From contig NZ_QCYM01000001.1 of the NCBI RefSeq assembly GCF_003075075.1, forward strand, positions 62,001 through 126,000: a stretch of 64,000 nt of DNA, read 5' to 3'. Source of the stretch: Labrenzia sp. 011 (GTDB lineage Bacteria > Pseudomonadota > Alphaproteobacteria > Rhizobiales > Stappiaceae). Under the pieces are notes generated by a model that was not told where the DNA came from, ran no database searches, and saw only the letters and a list, made by a program, of their open reading frames with translations. This document shows, piece by piece, positions 32,246 to 40,222 of this stretch (its first letter is position 1; each line of letters opens with the position of its first letter). The position numbers and the translations under genes were made by a program.

Positions 32246-33269
32246 GGTACTGATTACCGGCATTTCCGGGCAGGATGGTGCTTTTCTGGCGCGCACCCTG
32301 CTTGAGCGCGGCGACGAGGTCTATGGCGCCATGCGGCGGGGCAGCACCTCCAAGACCGGTCGTCTGAAGGAGCTCGGCATCCGCGAAAAGGTGAAACTGT
32401 GCACCCTGGAGGTCACGGAATTCGCCAATGTGCAAAACGTCCTCAACGAAATCCGGCCGGACATGATTTTCAATCTTGCCGCCCAGAGTTTCGTTGCCGA
32501 CAGTTTTCAGTTCCCGCACTACACCTCCGATGTGAATTACATGGGCGTGCTGAACATTCTGGAGGCCATGCGGCTGCTGAAGCTGGATGCCAGACTGTAT
32601 CAGGCCTCGACATCGGAAATGTACGGCGACGTTCTGGAAAAGCCCCAGTCGGAAAAGACACCCTTCAACCCGCTCAGCCCCTATGCGGTGTCGAAGCTGG
32701 CCGCCCATTCGCTGGTGGTGAACTACCGGCAGGCTTACAACATGTTCGCCACGTCCGGCATCCTGTTCAATCACGAATCCGAGCTGCGTGGCTACGAGTT
32801 CGTCACACGCAAAATCACCAGCTGGCTCGCCCGCATCAAGCTGCAGGACGCTGAAGCCATGCCGCTGGGAAATCTCGCCAGCGTGCGCGACTGGGGCTAT
32901 GCGCCCGAATACACCGACATGATGATCAAGATGCTGGATCACGGGCAGCCGGACGACTTCGTCATTTCCACGAACACCGAATATTCGGTCCGGGATTTCC
33001 TCTTCATGGCGGCGCAGGAAGTGGGGTTCGATCTCTACTCCGAAGGCGAGGGCCTTGAGGAGAAGTGCTACGACCGGAAGACGAACAGGCTGGTCGCCTA
33101 TGTGGATCCCCGCTATTTCCGGGCCTCGGACGTGGTGTATCTGCGCGGCGACAACAGCAAGGCGCAGGAACTGCTTGGCTGGAAACCGGAAATCCTGGCG
33201 CCGGAAATCGCCCGCCGCATGGCGATCTTTGATCTGAAAAAGGCCGCCGTCAGCAGCCCGGGCCTTTGA
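32238..33269 (+). CDS. gmd: GDP-mannose 4,6-dehydratase-like SDR enzyme
   Basis: A 343-residue extended short-chain dehydrogenase. The NAD(P)-binding loop is LITGISGQDGAFLARTL at the N-terminus, the catalytic Ser/Glu region is ASTSEMYGDV and the Tyr/Lys pair is SPYAVSKLAAHSL, followed by GILFNHESELRG and RDWGYAPEYTDMM. All are characteristic of GMD. The C-terminal DNSKAQELLGWKPE is also typical. It would make a 4-keto-6-deoxy GDP-sugar; because it lies beside a NeuB homologue, a GDP-GlcNAc substrate (LegB-like) is an alternative. The ATG overlaps the upstream stop codon by eight bases. Confidence 0.9.
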   Translation: MAKVLITGISGQDGAFLARTLLERGDEVYGAMRRGSTSKTGRLKELGIREKVKLCTLEVTEFANVQNVLNEIRPDMIFNLAAQSFVADSFQFPHYTSDVNYMGVLNILEAMRLLKLDARLYQASTSEMYGDVLEKPQSEKTPFNPLSPYAVSKLAAHSLVVNYRQAYNMFATSGILFNHESELRGYEFVTRKITSWLARIKLQDAEAMPLGNLASVRDWGYAPEYTDMMIKMLDHGQPDDFVISTNTEYSVRDFLFMAAQEVGFDLYSEGEGLEEKCYDRKTNRLVAYVDPRYFRASDVVYLRGDNSKAQELLGWKPEILAPEIARRMAIFDLKKAAVSSPGL

Positions 33270-33289
33270 CGAAGCATGGGACTAAAACC

Positions 33290-34021
33290 ATGACACGCGC
33301 GGTTGCGATCATTCCCGCACGGGGCGGATCCAAGGGAATACCGGGAAAGAACCTCAAGCCGTTCCTGGGCGTCCCTCTGATCGTGCATTCCATACGCGCC
33401 GCGCTGGCCGCGCAGACCGTTGCCGATGTGGTTGTCTCCAGCGATGATTCCCGGATTCTCGAGGTTGCCGAGAAAGCCGGCGCGACGGGGGTATTGCGGC
33501 CTGAGGATATTTCCGGTGACGAGGCGTCCTCAGAAGCGGCCCTGCTCCATGCGGCCGGTGCCTGCCGGGCATGTGACGATGCTGAAACGCTCGTGTTCCT
33601 GCAATGCACCTCGCCGCTGACCACGCAGGATGAGATCGATCTGGTGGTGCGTGCCCGGGAGCGCCTGGCAGCCGACACGGCCTTTTCCGTCGTTGAAGTG
33701 CATGCGTTTCTCTGGGAAATCGCACCCGACGGCACGGGGATCGGCGTCAACCACGATGCGTCGAAACCCCGGCAACGCCGCCAGGACCGACCGCACCAGT
33801 TCCGGGAGACCGGGGCGATCTATGCGCTGCGCAAGAGCGGGTTTCTTAAAGCGCGGCAGAGGTTTTTCGGCAAGAGCGTGCCGGTCGTTCTCCCGGAGGC
33901 AACGGAAATAGATCTCGACACGCCGCGGGATTGGATTGCCCTGGAGGCCTTTGCTGTGGCCTCCGGACGTGGACCGCGAAACGTCAGCCGGATCAAGGAC
34001 CCTTCAGTCGGCGACGGGTGA
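33290..34021 (+). CDS. Acylneuraminate (nonulosonate) cytidylyltransferase family protein
   Basis: A 243-residue nucleotidyltransferase that activates a sugar acid with CTP. The signature AIIPARGGSKGIPGKNLKPFLG at residues 6-27 forms the nucleotide-binding loop, followed by VVSSDDSRILEVAEKAGA, RPEDISGDEASSEAALLHA, QCTSPLTTQDEID and a late EATEIDLDTPRDW metal-binding segment. This pattern covers NeuA, PseF, LegF and SpsF proteins. The product of the upstream NeuB homologue is the likely substrate. The gap to the upstream dehydratase gene is 20 bases, so they share an operon. Confidence 0.9.
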   Translation: MTRAVAIIPARGGSKGIPGKNLKPFLGVPLIVHSIRAALAAQTVADVVVSSDDSRILEVAEKAGATGVLRPEDISGDEASSEAALLHAAGACRACDDAETLVFLQCTSPLTTQDEIDLVVRARERLAADTAFSVVEVHAFLWEIAPDGTGIGVNHDASKPRQRRQDRPHQFRETGAIYALRKSGFLKARQRFFGKSVPVVLPEATEIDLDTPRDWIALEAFAVASGRGPRNVSRIKDPSVGDG

Positions 34022-34137
34022 AGGCCTGGGATTCATGAACCCTGAACTGCCGGGGCATCCCGGTTCCGATTGACCGCGAACAGGATGTTCGGCTCCATTT
34101 CAACCCGTCAAACGAATGCCCGGCGAGGCCTGCTGCG

Positions 34138-35016
34138 ATGACAAACATATTCGAAACCCTGTCGGTGATCGGTGCGGCGAGCGAAGCGCATCGGGAGGTC
34201 TTTGCCACCGGAACAAGGGACCGTGACGATGTGGTCGTCTACAGGGACAGCCAGTCGGGGGTGATCTACATCGACGGGTTCTATGGCGGCGACGAAATCT
34301 ACGAGGAGGGGGGCTACAGGGAGGTCAATCTGGCGAAAACCGGATCGCGCGACTACGAGATCACGCGCGATGCCTTGCGCCGGGCCTCGGCCTGCAAACC
34401 CTTCGTCTGCGGCCGCCATATTGTCGATTTCGGCTGCGGCGACGGCAGTTTTCTCCGCCAGGTGCAGCAGGAAACCGCCTCCTGCGGCGGCGTGGAGCTG
34501 CAAAGGGACTATGTCCAGGCGCTCAGGAGCGAGGGCATCGCCTGCCACACGTCCCTTGCGGAACTCGAAGACGGCAGCATGGACACGGCGCTCAGTTTTC
34601 ACGTCCTGGAACATCTGCCCGATCCGCTGCCGGTGCTGCGGGATCTGCGGCGCGTGCTCAAGCCCGGCGGGTTTCTTGTCATTGAAGTTCCCCATGCCGG
34701 CGACATGCTGCTGCGGGAGCTGAAAAGCGACGCCTTCAAGGCATTCACCTTGTGGAGCCAGCATCTGGTTCTGCACACCCGCGACAGTCTGCGCCGGCTC
34801 CTGACGGCATCGGGATTTGAAAATGCCATCGTGGAAGGCGTCCAGCGCTATCCGTTGTCCAATCACCTGACCTGGCTGTCGGACGGCCGGCCCGGCGGCC
34901 ACAAGTCGGCGCTGGCAGCCCTGGACACGCCCGATCTCCTGTCCGCCTATGAGGCGGCCCTGAACAGGATCGATGCGACGGATACACTTCTGGCCGTTGC
35001 GAGAAATCCAGGCTGA
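34138..35016 (+). CDS. Class I SAM-dependent methyltransferase
   Basis: A 292-residue methyltransferase of the Methyltransf_23 type. The SAM-binding motif I is HIVDFGCGDGSFLRQVQ near residue 97, with the acidic ribose-binding residue in CGGVELQRDY, and the post-motif region LSFHVLEHLPDPLPVLRDLRRVLKPGGFLVIEVPHA. The N-terminal 80 residues precede the fold and may bind the substrate. Methylation of a glycan residue is suggested by position at the end of the nonulosonate cassette, after a 116-base gap. The next gene is convergent, 76 bases away. Confidence 0.85.
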   Translation: MTNIFETLSVIGAASEAHREVFATGTRDRDDVVVYRDSQSGVIYIDGFYGGDEIYEEGGYREVNLAKTGSRDYEITRDALRRASACKPFVCGRHIVDFGCGDGSFLRQVQQETASCGGVELQRDYVQALRSEGIACHTSLAELEDGSMDTALSFHVLEHLPDPLPVLRDLRRVLKPGGFLVIEVPHAGDMLLRELKSDAFKAFTLWSQHLVLHTRDSLRRLLTASGFENAIVEGVQRYPLSNHLTWLSDGRPGGHKSALAALDTPDLLSAYEAALNRIDATDTLLAVARNPG

Positions 35017-35092
35017 ACGGGACAGCGGCATGTCTTTCGCGCGCGGGGCCCTCGATCGCCGGATCTGGCCGATTGAGGCCTGTTGCGCCGCC

Positions 35093-36946
35093 CTAAAGAC
35101 CGAGCCGCTTGTTCCTCGGCTCCGGCGTCCAGTTTTCCAGCTGGCGATCCAGTTCCGCGATGATCTCCGGAACGAATTCCGCGCAGGGCCGGTCCTTGTA
35201 GGGGCGCATATAGGTCATGGACGGATACCAGGGCGGGTTCTTCTGGCCGAGAAGCAGGGCGGGCTCCTCCTGGCCAAAGCGGATGCTCGGGACGTCGAGA
35301 ATCCCGGCCATGTCCGCGACGCTGGTGTTGGCGGAGACGACGAAATCGCAGATCGCGGTCAGGGCCGCGGCTCCCAGCAGGTCGTCGAACAGGTCGACAT
35401 CCTCGAAAAACCGGAACTTTTCGGGAAATCTGCCCTGGAAGAACTCGATTTCCTTGGGAACGGCCTTGTATTGCAGGTTCACGAAGATCGCGTCCCGGGA
35501 TTCCAGAATTGGCGAGATGGCAGGCGCGGAGAGATAATAGCGCGCCCTGTTCGCGGCCAGGTTCTTGGACCGCCAGGAAAAGCCTATGACCGGTTTGTCC
35601 CCGTATCCCTGCAAGCGGCTCAGATACTCTCTCGCCCGGTCCTTTTCGAAGGAATAGACCGGGCAGGGGGCCGAGCGGAAGGATTCGAGATCCGGACGGA
35701 AGAATTCGACAAGGTCGCTGATATTGGCGGTCACATCGAAATCCGAGGTGGTTGCCTCGAAGTCCGCGTTCATCTGGGCGGGCCGGCACTCGGCCTCGGG
35801 AAAGGAGTGCTGCATGAACTGCGCGCCCTTCTGGGAGACTTCGACGATGACCTTTCCGGCCTTTTCGATCAGCTGCGGCAGCATCGTGCCGGCCTTGAGC
35901 GCATCGCCCAGCCCCTGATCGGCCCAGACAAGAACCCTCTTGCCGGAAATATCTTCCCCCTCCCAGGCAGGAACCTCGAATTTCCTGCGCGTGACCTTGG
36001 CCGCCGGATCGCCGAAGCGCGATCTGTGCAGCCGCCAGCCGTTTTCCAGGTCGCCATTGGCAAGATAGGCGAGCGACAGGTTCCACGAGACGGACTCGTT
36101 GGAGCCGCCCGACAGCTTGTGCGCCAGCTTCATCATTTCGAGCGCTTCCGCGTGTTCGCCATGCATCAGCAGGACCACGCCCAGGGTCACACACTTGTGG
36201 AAATTGCGCGGGTCTCCCTCAAAGCACTGCCGCGCATAGATAATCGCCTTTGCGGTCTCGTTCATGCTGAAAAGCAGGCGGGCCGCCTCGTGCTCCACAT
36301 CGCTGTTGCCGGGAAAGCGCTCCAGGGCCTCGGTCAGTTCATACTGGGAAGGCTCGTATTGCTGCAGCTTCAGCCGGCACCTGGCCCTTTGAACGAAATT
36401 GTTGGGCGAGTCCGGGGCGAGCAGGATCGACTTGGTGAAGAAGGTGATCGCATGCTCGGTCTTGTCGGCATCCACGAGCAGCATCCCGTAGTTCTGGTAG
36501 GCATCCAGATACTCCGGATCCTCCACGATCAGGGACTGCAGGATAAGTTCGGCCTCTTCGAATCTCTTCAGCTTGGTAAGAGCGATCGCCTTCATGTTGC
36601 GCGCTTCGCGCTCTTTCGGGTTGATGGACAGGGCCTTGTCGCAAACCAGCAACAGGCTTTCGAAGTCCGTTCCCACGTCCATCATGGCCCGCGCCAGATT
36701 GGCGTAAAACGGGGCCTGATTGTTGTTGGCGGCGATGGCTTTCTGAATGTACTCCATGGCACGCTTGGGAAAGCCGAGCTGCCTGTAGGTCACCCCGAGC
36801 AGATTGAGTGCATCCGCATTGTTGGGCGCTTTCTTGAGGACCTGCTTGTAGCACCGCTGCGCCTGCCTGACGTCGCCCGCCTGTTGAAAGGCAAGTCCCT
36901 TCAGCATCTTCTCCCGGACAGGGTTCGGGGCGGATTGCGTGGCCAT
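35093..36946 (-). CDS. TPR-repeat glycosyltransferase (FlmG-like)
   Basis: A 617-residue protein. The first 300 residues are tandem tetratricopeptide repeats (GLAFQQAGDVRQAQRCYKQVLKKAPNNADALNLLG, then FPKRAMEYIQKAI, FEEAELILQSLI and others). The C-terminal half is a GT-B-like domain with VPAWEGEDISGKRVLVWADQGLGDALKAGTMLP, VIGFSWRSKN, FVNLQYK and VVSANTSVADMAGILDVPSIRF, typical of bacterial TPR-glycosyltransferases. Length and layout resemble Caulobacter FlmG, which transfers nonulosonic acid to flagellins. Its position beside a NeuB/CMP-sugar cassette supports that role; this is inference. No flagellin gene is in the window. Confidence 0.83.
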   Translation of the reverse strand: MATQSAPNPVREKMLKGLAFQQAGDVRQAQRCYKQVLKKAPNNADALNLLGVTYRQLGFPKRAMEYIQKAIAANNNQAPFYANLARAMMDVGTDFESLLLVCDKALSINPKEREARNMKAIALTKLKRFEEAELILQSLIVEDPEYLDAYQNYGMLLVDADKTEHAITFFTKSILLAPDSPNNFVQRARCRLKLQQYEPSQYELTEALERFPGNSDVEHEAARLLFSMNETAKAIIYARQCFEGDPRNFHKCVTLGVVLLMHGEHAEALEMMKLAHKLSGGSNESVSWNLSLAYLANGDLENGWRLHRSRFGDPAAKVTRRKFEVPAWEGEDISGKRVLVWADQGLGDALKAGTMLPQLIEKAGKVIVEVSQKGAQFMQHSFPEAECRPAQMNADFEATTSDFDVTANISDLVEFFRPDLESFRSAPCPVYSFEKDRAREYLSRLQGYGDKPVIGFSWRSKNLAANRARYYLSAPAISPILESRDAIFVNLQYKAVPKEIEFFQGRFPEKFRFFEDVDLFDDLLGAAALTAICDFVVSANTSVADMAGILDVPSIRFGQEEPALLLGQKNPPWYPSMTYMRPYKDRPCAEFVPEIIAELDRQLENWTPEPRNKRLGL

Positions 36947-37143
36947 CTTGTCTCTATCCTCATGGAATCATGATCCGAAGAATAGCAGGCACCCGCCGGA
37001 AACAAAGGTTTGCCGGCACTTTGCGCCAAATCGGCTGGGGATTGCGGACAGGGAGACGCATAGGTTTTGCGAAAGACACTGACCCGCAGCAACGCCAGCG
37101 ACAAGATCTGCCGGCCGGTGGTCGGATCGAAGAAATAGGAAAA

Positions 37144-37218
37144 TGGTGGGCGATACTGGGATTGAACCAGTGACCCCTCCCGTGTGAAGGGAGTGCTCTC
37201 CCGCTGAGCTAATCGCCC
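37144..37218 (-). tRNA. tRNA-Val (CAC)
   Basis: A 75-nucleotide cloverleaf including encoded CCA. The acceptor stem is GGGCGAT/ATCGCCC with discriminator A, the D arm is GCTC/GAGC, the anticodon stem is CTCCC/GGGAG with loop TTCACAC (anticodon CAC, reads GTG) and the T arm is ACTGG/CCAGT with TTCAATC. All stems pair fully. No integrase or duplicated 3' end was seen next to it. Confidence 0.96.
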
Positions 37219-37429
37219 CAAAATCGCAATCTGGATGGCGGGTGTCTAAGGGAAGCGGCGGAACTTGGCAAGACCTTTTGTGACCATGACGGCCATTTTC
37301 AGACCCGGTCGGCTACGGGAGCCTGGCTCGACGCGCCCAAGCAGGCCAATTCGTAGAATAGCCGCAATGTCTGCCTATCCGATTGTCCGTTCTTTCTGCT
37401 CTTTCCGAGTGGTCACAGGAGTTGCTTTA

Positions 37430-39412
37430 ATGGGTTTTCGCACATTTTCCGCTGCCATTTTTTCCCCCGCCACCCTTGTTTTCCTGGTCCTGCCCGCAAG
37501 TGGCTGGGCTGCCGGCAACGGGCCGGTCACCAGTATCACGCTGTCCTCCGGCGGTCTTGCCGAGGTGGTCCGCGAGGCCGATGTCGGCAGCTCCGGCCTT
37601 GTCGAGATGACCGTGCCGCTCGATCAGGTGAACGATGTCCTCAAGAGCATCGTCGTCTATGACGAAAAGGGTGTCGTGGAGGGTATCACGCTTCCCGGTC
37701 CGGATCCGCTTTCCGAAACCTTCAAGACCCTGTCGTTTTCCCAGGCGGATCTTCAGTCTCCCGCGCGCCTCCTGGCGCAACTGCAGGGCACCCGTGTGCG
37801 CGTGGAAAAGGCGGGTACGACAGTCGAGGGGCTTGTGCTTGGCGTTTCCGTGAAGGACCTGGGCGACGGGGGGCAGGCGGATGTGGTCTCCGTGCTGAGT
37901 GATGGGCGGATCGTCGGCGTGGAGCTGACCCCGGAGACGGAAATTTCCTTCCTTGAAGACAACATCCGCCAGCAGGTCGCCAGGGCGCTGGCCGCGGTCG
38001 GCGACGGCAAGTCGGACGGCACACGCACCGTCGCCCTGAAGCTGGCCGGGGAGGGCGAGCGCCAGGTGGCTGTCTCCTATGTGGTTCCGGCGCCGATCTG
38101 GAAAACCGCCTACCGGGTGGTGACCCTGCCGCAGGGCAAGGCGCGGCTGCAGGCCTGGGCGGTGCTGGAAAACGCCAGCGGAGAGGACTGGGAAAATGTG
38201 AGCGTCACCCTGTCTTCCGGTGCGCCGGTCACGTTGAAGCAGCGCCTGCACGATCTTTACTGGAAGGAGCGGCGCGAGATTCCCGTCGATGTTTCCCAGG
38301 GGTATGTACCCAGACCGGACAGCGGCGCCGAACCGGTGTTTGACATGGCCGAGTCCGAGGCCGGCATGAAAAGAAGGGGCGTTGCCGCAGCCAGTTTCCT
38401 TGCGGCTCCGGCTCCCGTAAGGGAAGTGCCGGAGGGCCTCGCCGCCACCAGTGTGGGCGAGGCGGTCGAGGGCGCGGTCACGGCCTCCTTCACGCTGCCG
38501 TATCCGGTGAGCCTGCAAAGCGGCGATACGCTTTCGGCGCCGATCGTCGATCAGGTGGTGAGTGCCGAAACGGTTTCCGTGTTTCAGCCGGAAAGCGGCC
38601 TGCCGCATCCGGTCGCGGCAATTCTGATCGAGAACGAGACTGACACCAGCCTGCCGAAGGGGATTCTGACCGTCTATGACCAGCGCGAAGGCTATGTCGG
38701 CGATGCGCAGATCGGCGGCATGCCCGCCGGTGAGGGCCGCATGGCCAGCTTCGCAACCGACCGCAAGGTGCGCATCGCGCAGAGGACCCAGCCGGACGAC
38801 ACTATCGTTTCCATAAAGGTCGCTGACGGTGTTCTGACCGCCTCCGTCCGCCAGCGCTCCGAAACCGTCTATGCGATCAAGGGCGCTCCGGACGGGGATC
38901 GCACAATCATCATCGAACATCCCAAACGCCCGGGCTGGGCGTTTTCCTCGCCGCAGGAAATGGAATCGACCGCCACCCATCACCGTCTCAGGGTCGAGGT
39001 GCCGGAGGGGGCGACCGAAACGGTGACGGCGCTTGCCGAACGCACGATTTCGGAAACCCACGCGCTGATGTCGAGCGATGAACACATGCTGCTCGATCTC
39101 GCCGGGCGCTCCCCGGACGCGGAAACCGCAGCCAAGCTGCGGGACTTGGCCGGTCTGCAGGCGGAGATCTCCCGGATCGAATGGCAGGTGCGGCAATTGC
39201 GCGAGCGCAAGGACGAGGAGACCCGGGATCAGGAACGCCATCGCTCAAACCTGAGCGCCGTTCAGCCGGGGGCCGATCTCTACAAGCGTGCGGCGCGCAA
39301 TCTGGCCGACTCCGAAACCCGTATCGAGGAAATCGACACGGAGATGGCCTCTCTGAAGGAGCGGCAGGCGGAAATCCGCGCGACGCTGGGTGAGGCGATC
39401 AGGACGTTCTGA
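37430..39412 (+). CDS. DUF4139 exported protein
   Basis: A 660-residue protein with a signal peptide (about 32 residues, ending ASGWAAGNG). The N-terminal part SITLSSGGLAEVVREADVGSSGLVEMTVPLDQVNDVLKSIVVYD and central AVSYVVPAPIWKTAYRVV, LQAWAVLENASGEDWENVSVTLSSGAPV are the DUF4139 family signature. The C-terminus (about residues 560-655) is a charged coiled coil. The family has no settled function. AGGAG lies eight bases before ATG 37430, which fixes the start. It is monocistronic, with a convergent gph gene downstream. Confidence 0.87.
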   Translation: MGFRTFSAAIFSPATLVFLVLPASGWAAGNGPVTSITLSSGGLAEVVREADVGSSGLVEMTVPLDQVNDVLKSIVVYDEKGVVEGITLPGPDPLSETFKTLSFSQADLQSPARLLAQLQGTRVRVEKAGTTVEGLVLGVSVKDLGDGGQADVVSVLSDGRIVGVELTPETEISFLEDNIRQQVARALAAVGDGKSDGTRTVALKLAGEGERQVAVSYVVPAPIWKTAYRVVTLPQGKARLQAWAVLENASGEDWENVSVTLSSGAPVTLKQRLHDLYWKERREIPVDVSQGYVPRPDSGAEPVFDMAESEAGMKRRGVAAASFLAAPAPVREVPEGLAATSVGEAVEGAVTASFTLPYPVSLQSGDTLSAPIVDQVVSAETVSVFQPESGLPHPVAAILIENETDTSLPKGILTVYDQREGYVGDAQIGGMPAGEGRMASFATDRKVRIAQRTQPDDTIVSIKVADGVLTASVRQRSETVYAIKGAPDGDRTIIIEHPKRPGWAFSSPQEMESTATHHRLRVEVPEGATETVTALAERTISETHALMSSDEHMLLDLAGRSPDAETAAKLRDLAGLQAEISRIEWQVRQLRERKDEETRDQERHRSNLSAVQPGADLYKRAARNLADSETRIEEIDTEMASLKERQAEIRATLGEAIRTF

Positions 39413-39432
39413 AGTCGCTGCGCGCCGGACCT

Positions 39433-39450
39433 GCCGCACCCCGTTGCGGC
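39433..39450. terminator. Hairpin between the convergent DUF4139 and gph genes
   Basis: GCCGCA, a six-base loop and TGCGGC lie in the 52-base gap between two convergent genes. No T-run follows, so it may act only as a weak bidirectional terminator. Confidence 0.35.
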
Positions 39451-39464
39451 TGGTGTCAGGCGGT

Positions 39465-40136
39465 TCAGGATCCTGTCGGAGACAGTTCCGTCACGGCGCC
39501 GGCCAGTTCGTCGAAGTGGGAGATCACCCGGTCGGGGTCAAGGTCGCGCACCGGCACGGGGGTGTAGCCGAAATCCACCGCGATCACCGGGATGCCCGCA
39601 TTGCGCGCCGCGCTGATGTCGGTACCGCTGTCGCCGATCATGATGGAACCCGCCACCTGGCCACCGGCGCGTTCGATGGCGCCGTGAACCGGTTTCGCAT
39701 GGGGCTTGGCAACGGAATAGGTGTCGCCGCCGACCACGGCGTCGAAATATTTTCCCAGATCGAGCTTTTCCAGCAGCGGCAGGGTCAGCCGTTCGGCCTT
39801 GTTGGTGCAGACGGCCAGTTTCCAGCCGTCCTGACGGAAGGATTCCAGAGCCGGGAGCACGCCTTCGAAGGGCCGGGTGTGCACGGCGATGTTGGCCGCG
39901 TAGTGATCGAGAAAATGGCTGAAGAGCGGAGCGATGTCGTCTTCTGTCCAGGACACGCCGTTATAGTCCAGCCCGCGCTGAATGAGGACCCTGGCCCCCA
40001 GTCCGACCATGTTGGCGATATCTTCCTGCGGGATCGCGGAATGGCCGGCCGTGGTCATCACGACATTCAGCGTGGCAACCAGATCCTCCATGGAGGACAC
40101 CAGCGTGCCGTCGAGATCGAACACCAGAACAGACAT
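39465..40136 (-). CDS. gph: Phosphoglycolate phosphatase (HAD superfamily)
   Basis: A 223-residue HAD hydrolase of subfamily IA. Motif I is VFDLDGTLVSS at residues 5-15 (nucleophile Asp7, general acid Asp9), motif II lies in AVCTNKAERLTLPLLEKL, and the motif III/IV region is KPHAKPVHGAIERAGG with GDSGTDISAARNAGIPVIAVDFGY. The cap domain includes MVGLGARVLIQRGL. It would hydrolyse 2-phosphoglycolate arising from DNA 3'-end repair or photorespiration-like reactions. The PDGF-like match to Gph is good, although other small phosphatases share these motifs. The PilZ-MCP gene lies upstream on the same strand after an 86-base gap. Confidence 0.85.
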   Translation of the reverse strand: MSVLVFDLDGTLVSSMEDLVATLNVVMTTAGHSAIPQEDIANMVGLGARVLIQRGLDYNGVSWTEDDIAPLFSHFLDHYAANIAVHTRPFEGVLPALESFRQDGWKLAVCTNKAERLTLPLLEKLDLGKYFDAVVGGDTYSVAKPHAKPVHGAIERAGGQVAGSIMIGDSGTDISAARNAGIPVIAVDFGYTPVPVRDLDPDRVISHFDELAGAVTELSPTGS

Positions 40137-40222
40137 GAGAACTCCGGCAAAGACGAAAGGAAACCTTGCCTAACCGCATCGGCGGGCCGTCGCAAGGGGG
40201 CTTTCCATGATGAGTTCACACC

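Noticed and set aside
37144..37218. tRNA-Val as an integration site for a genomic island
   Set aside because: No integrase, no duplicated tRNA 3' end and no change of composition next to it; neighbours are ordinary chromosomal genes.
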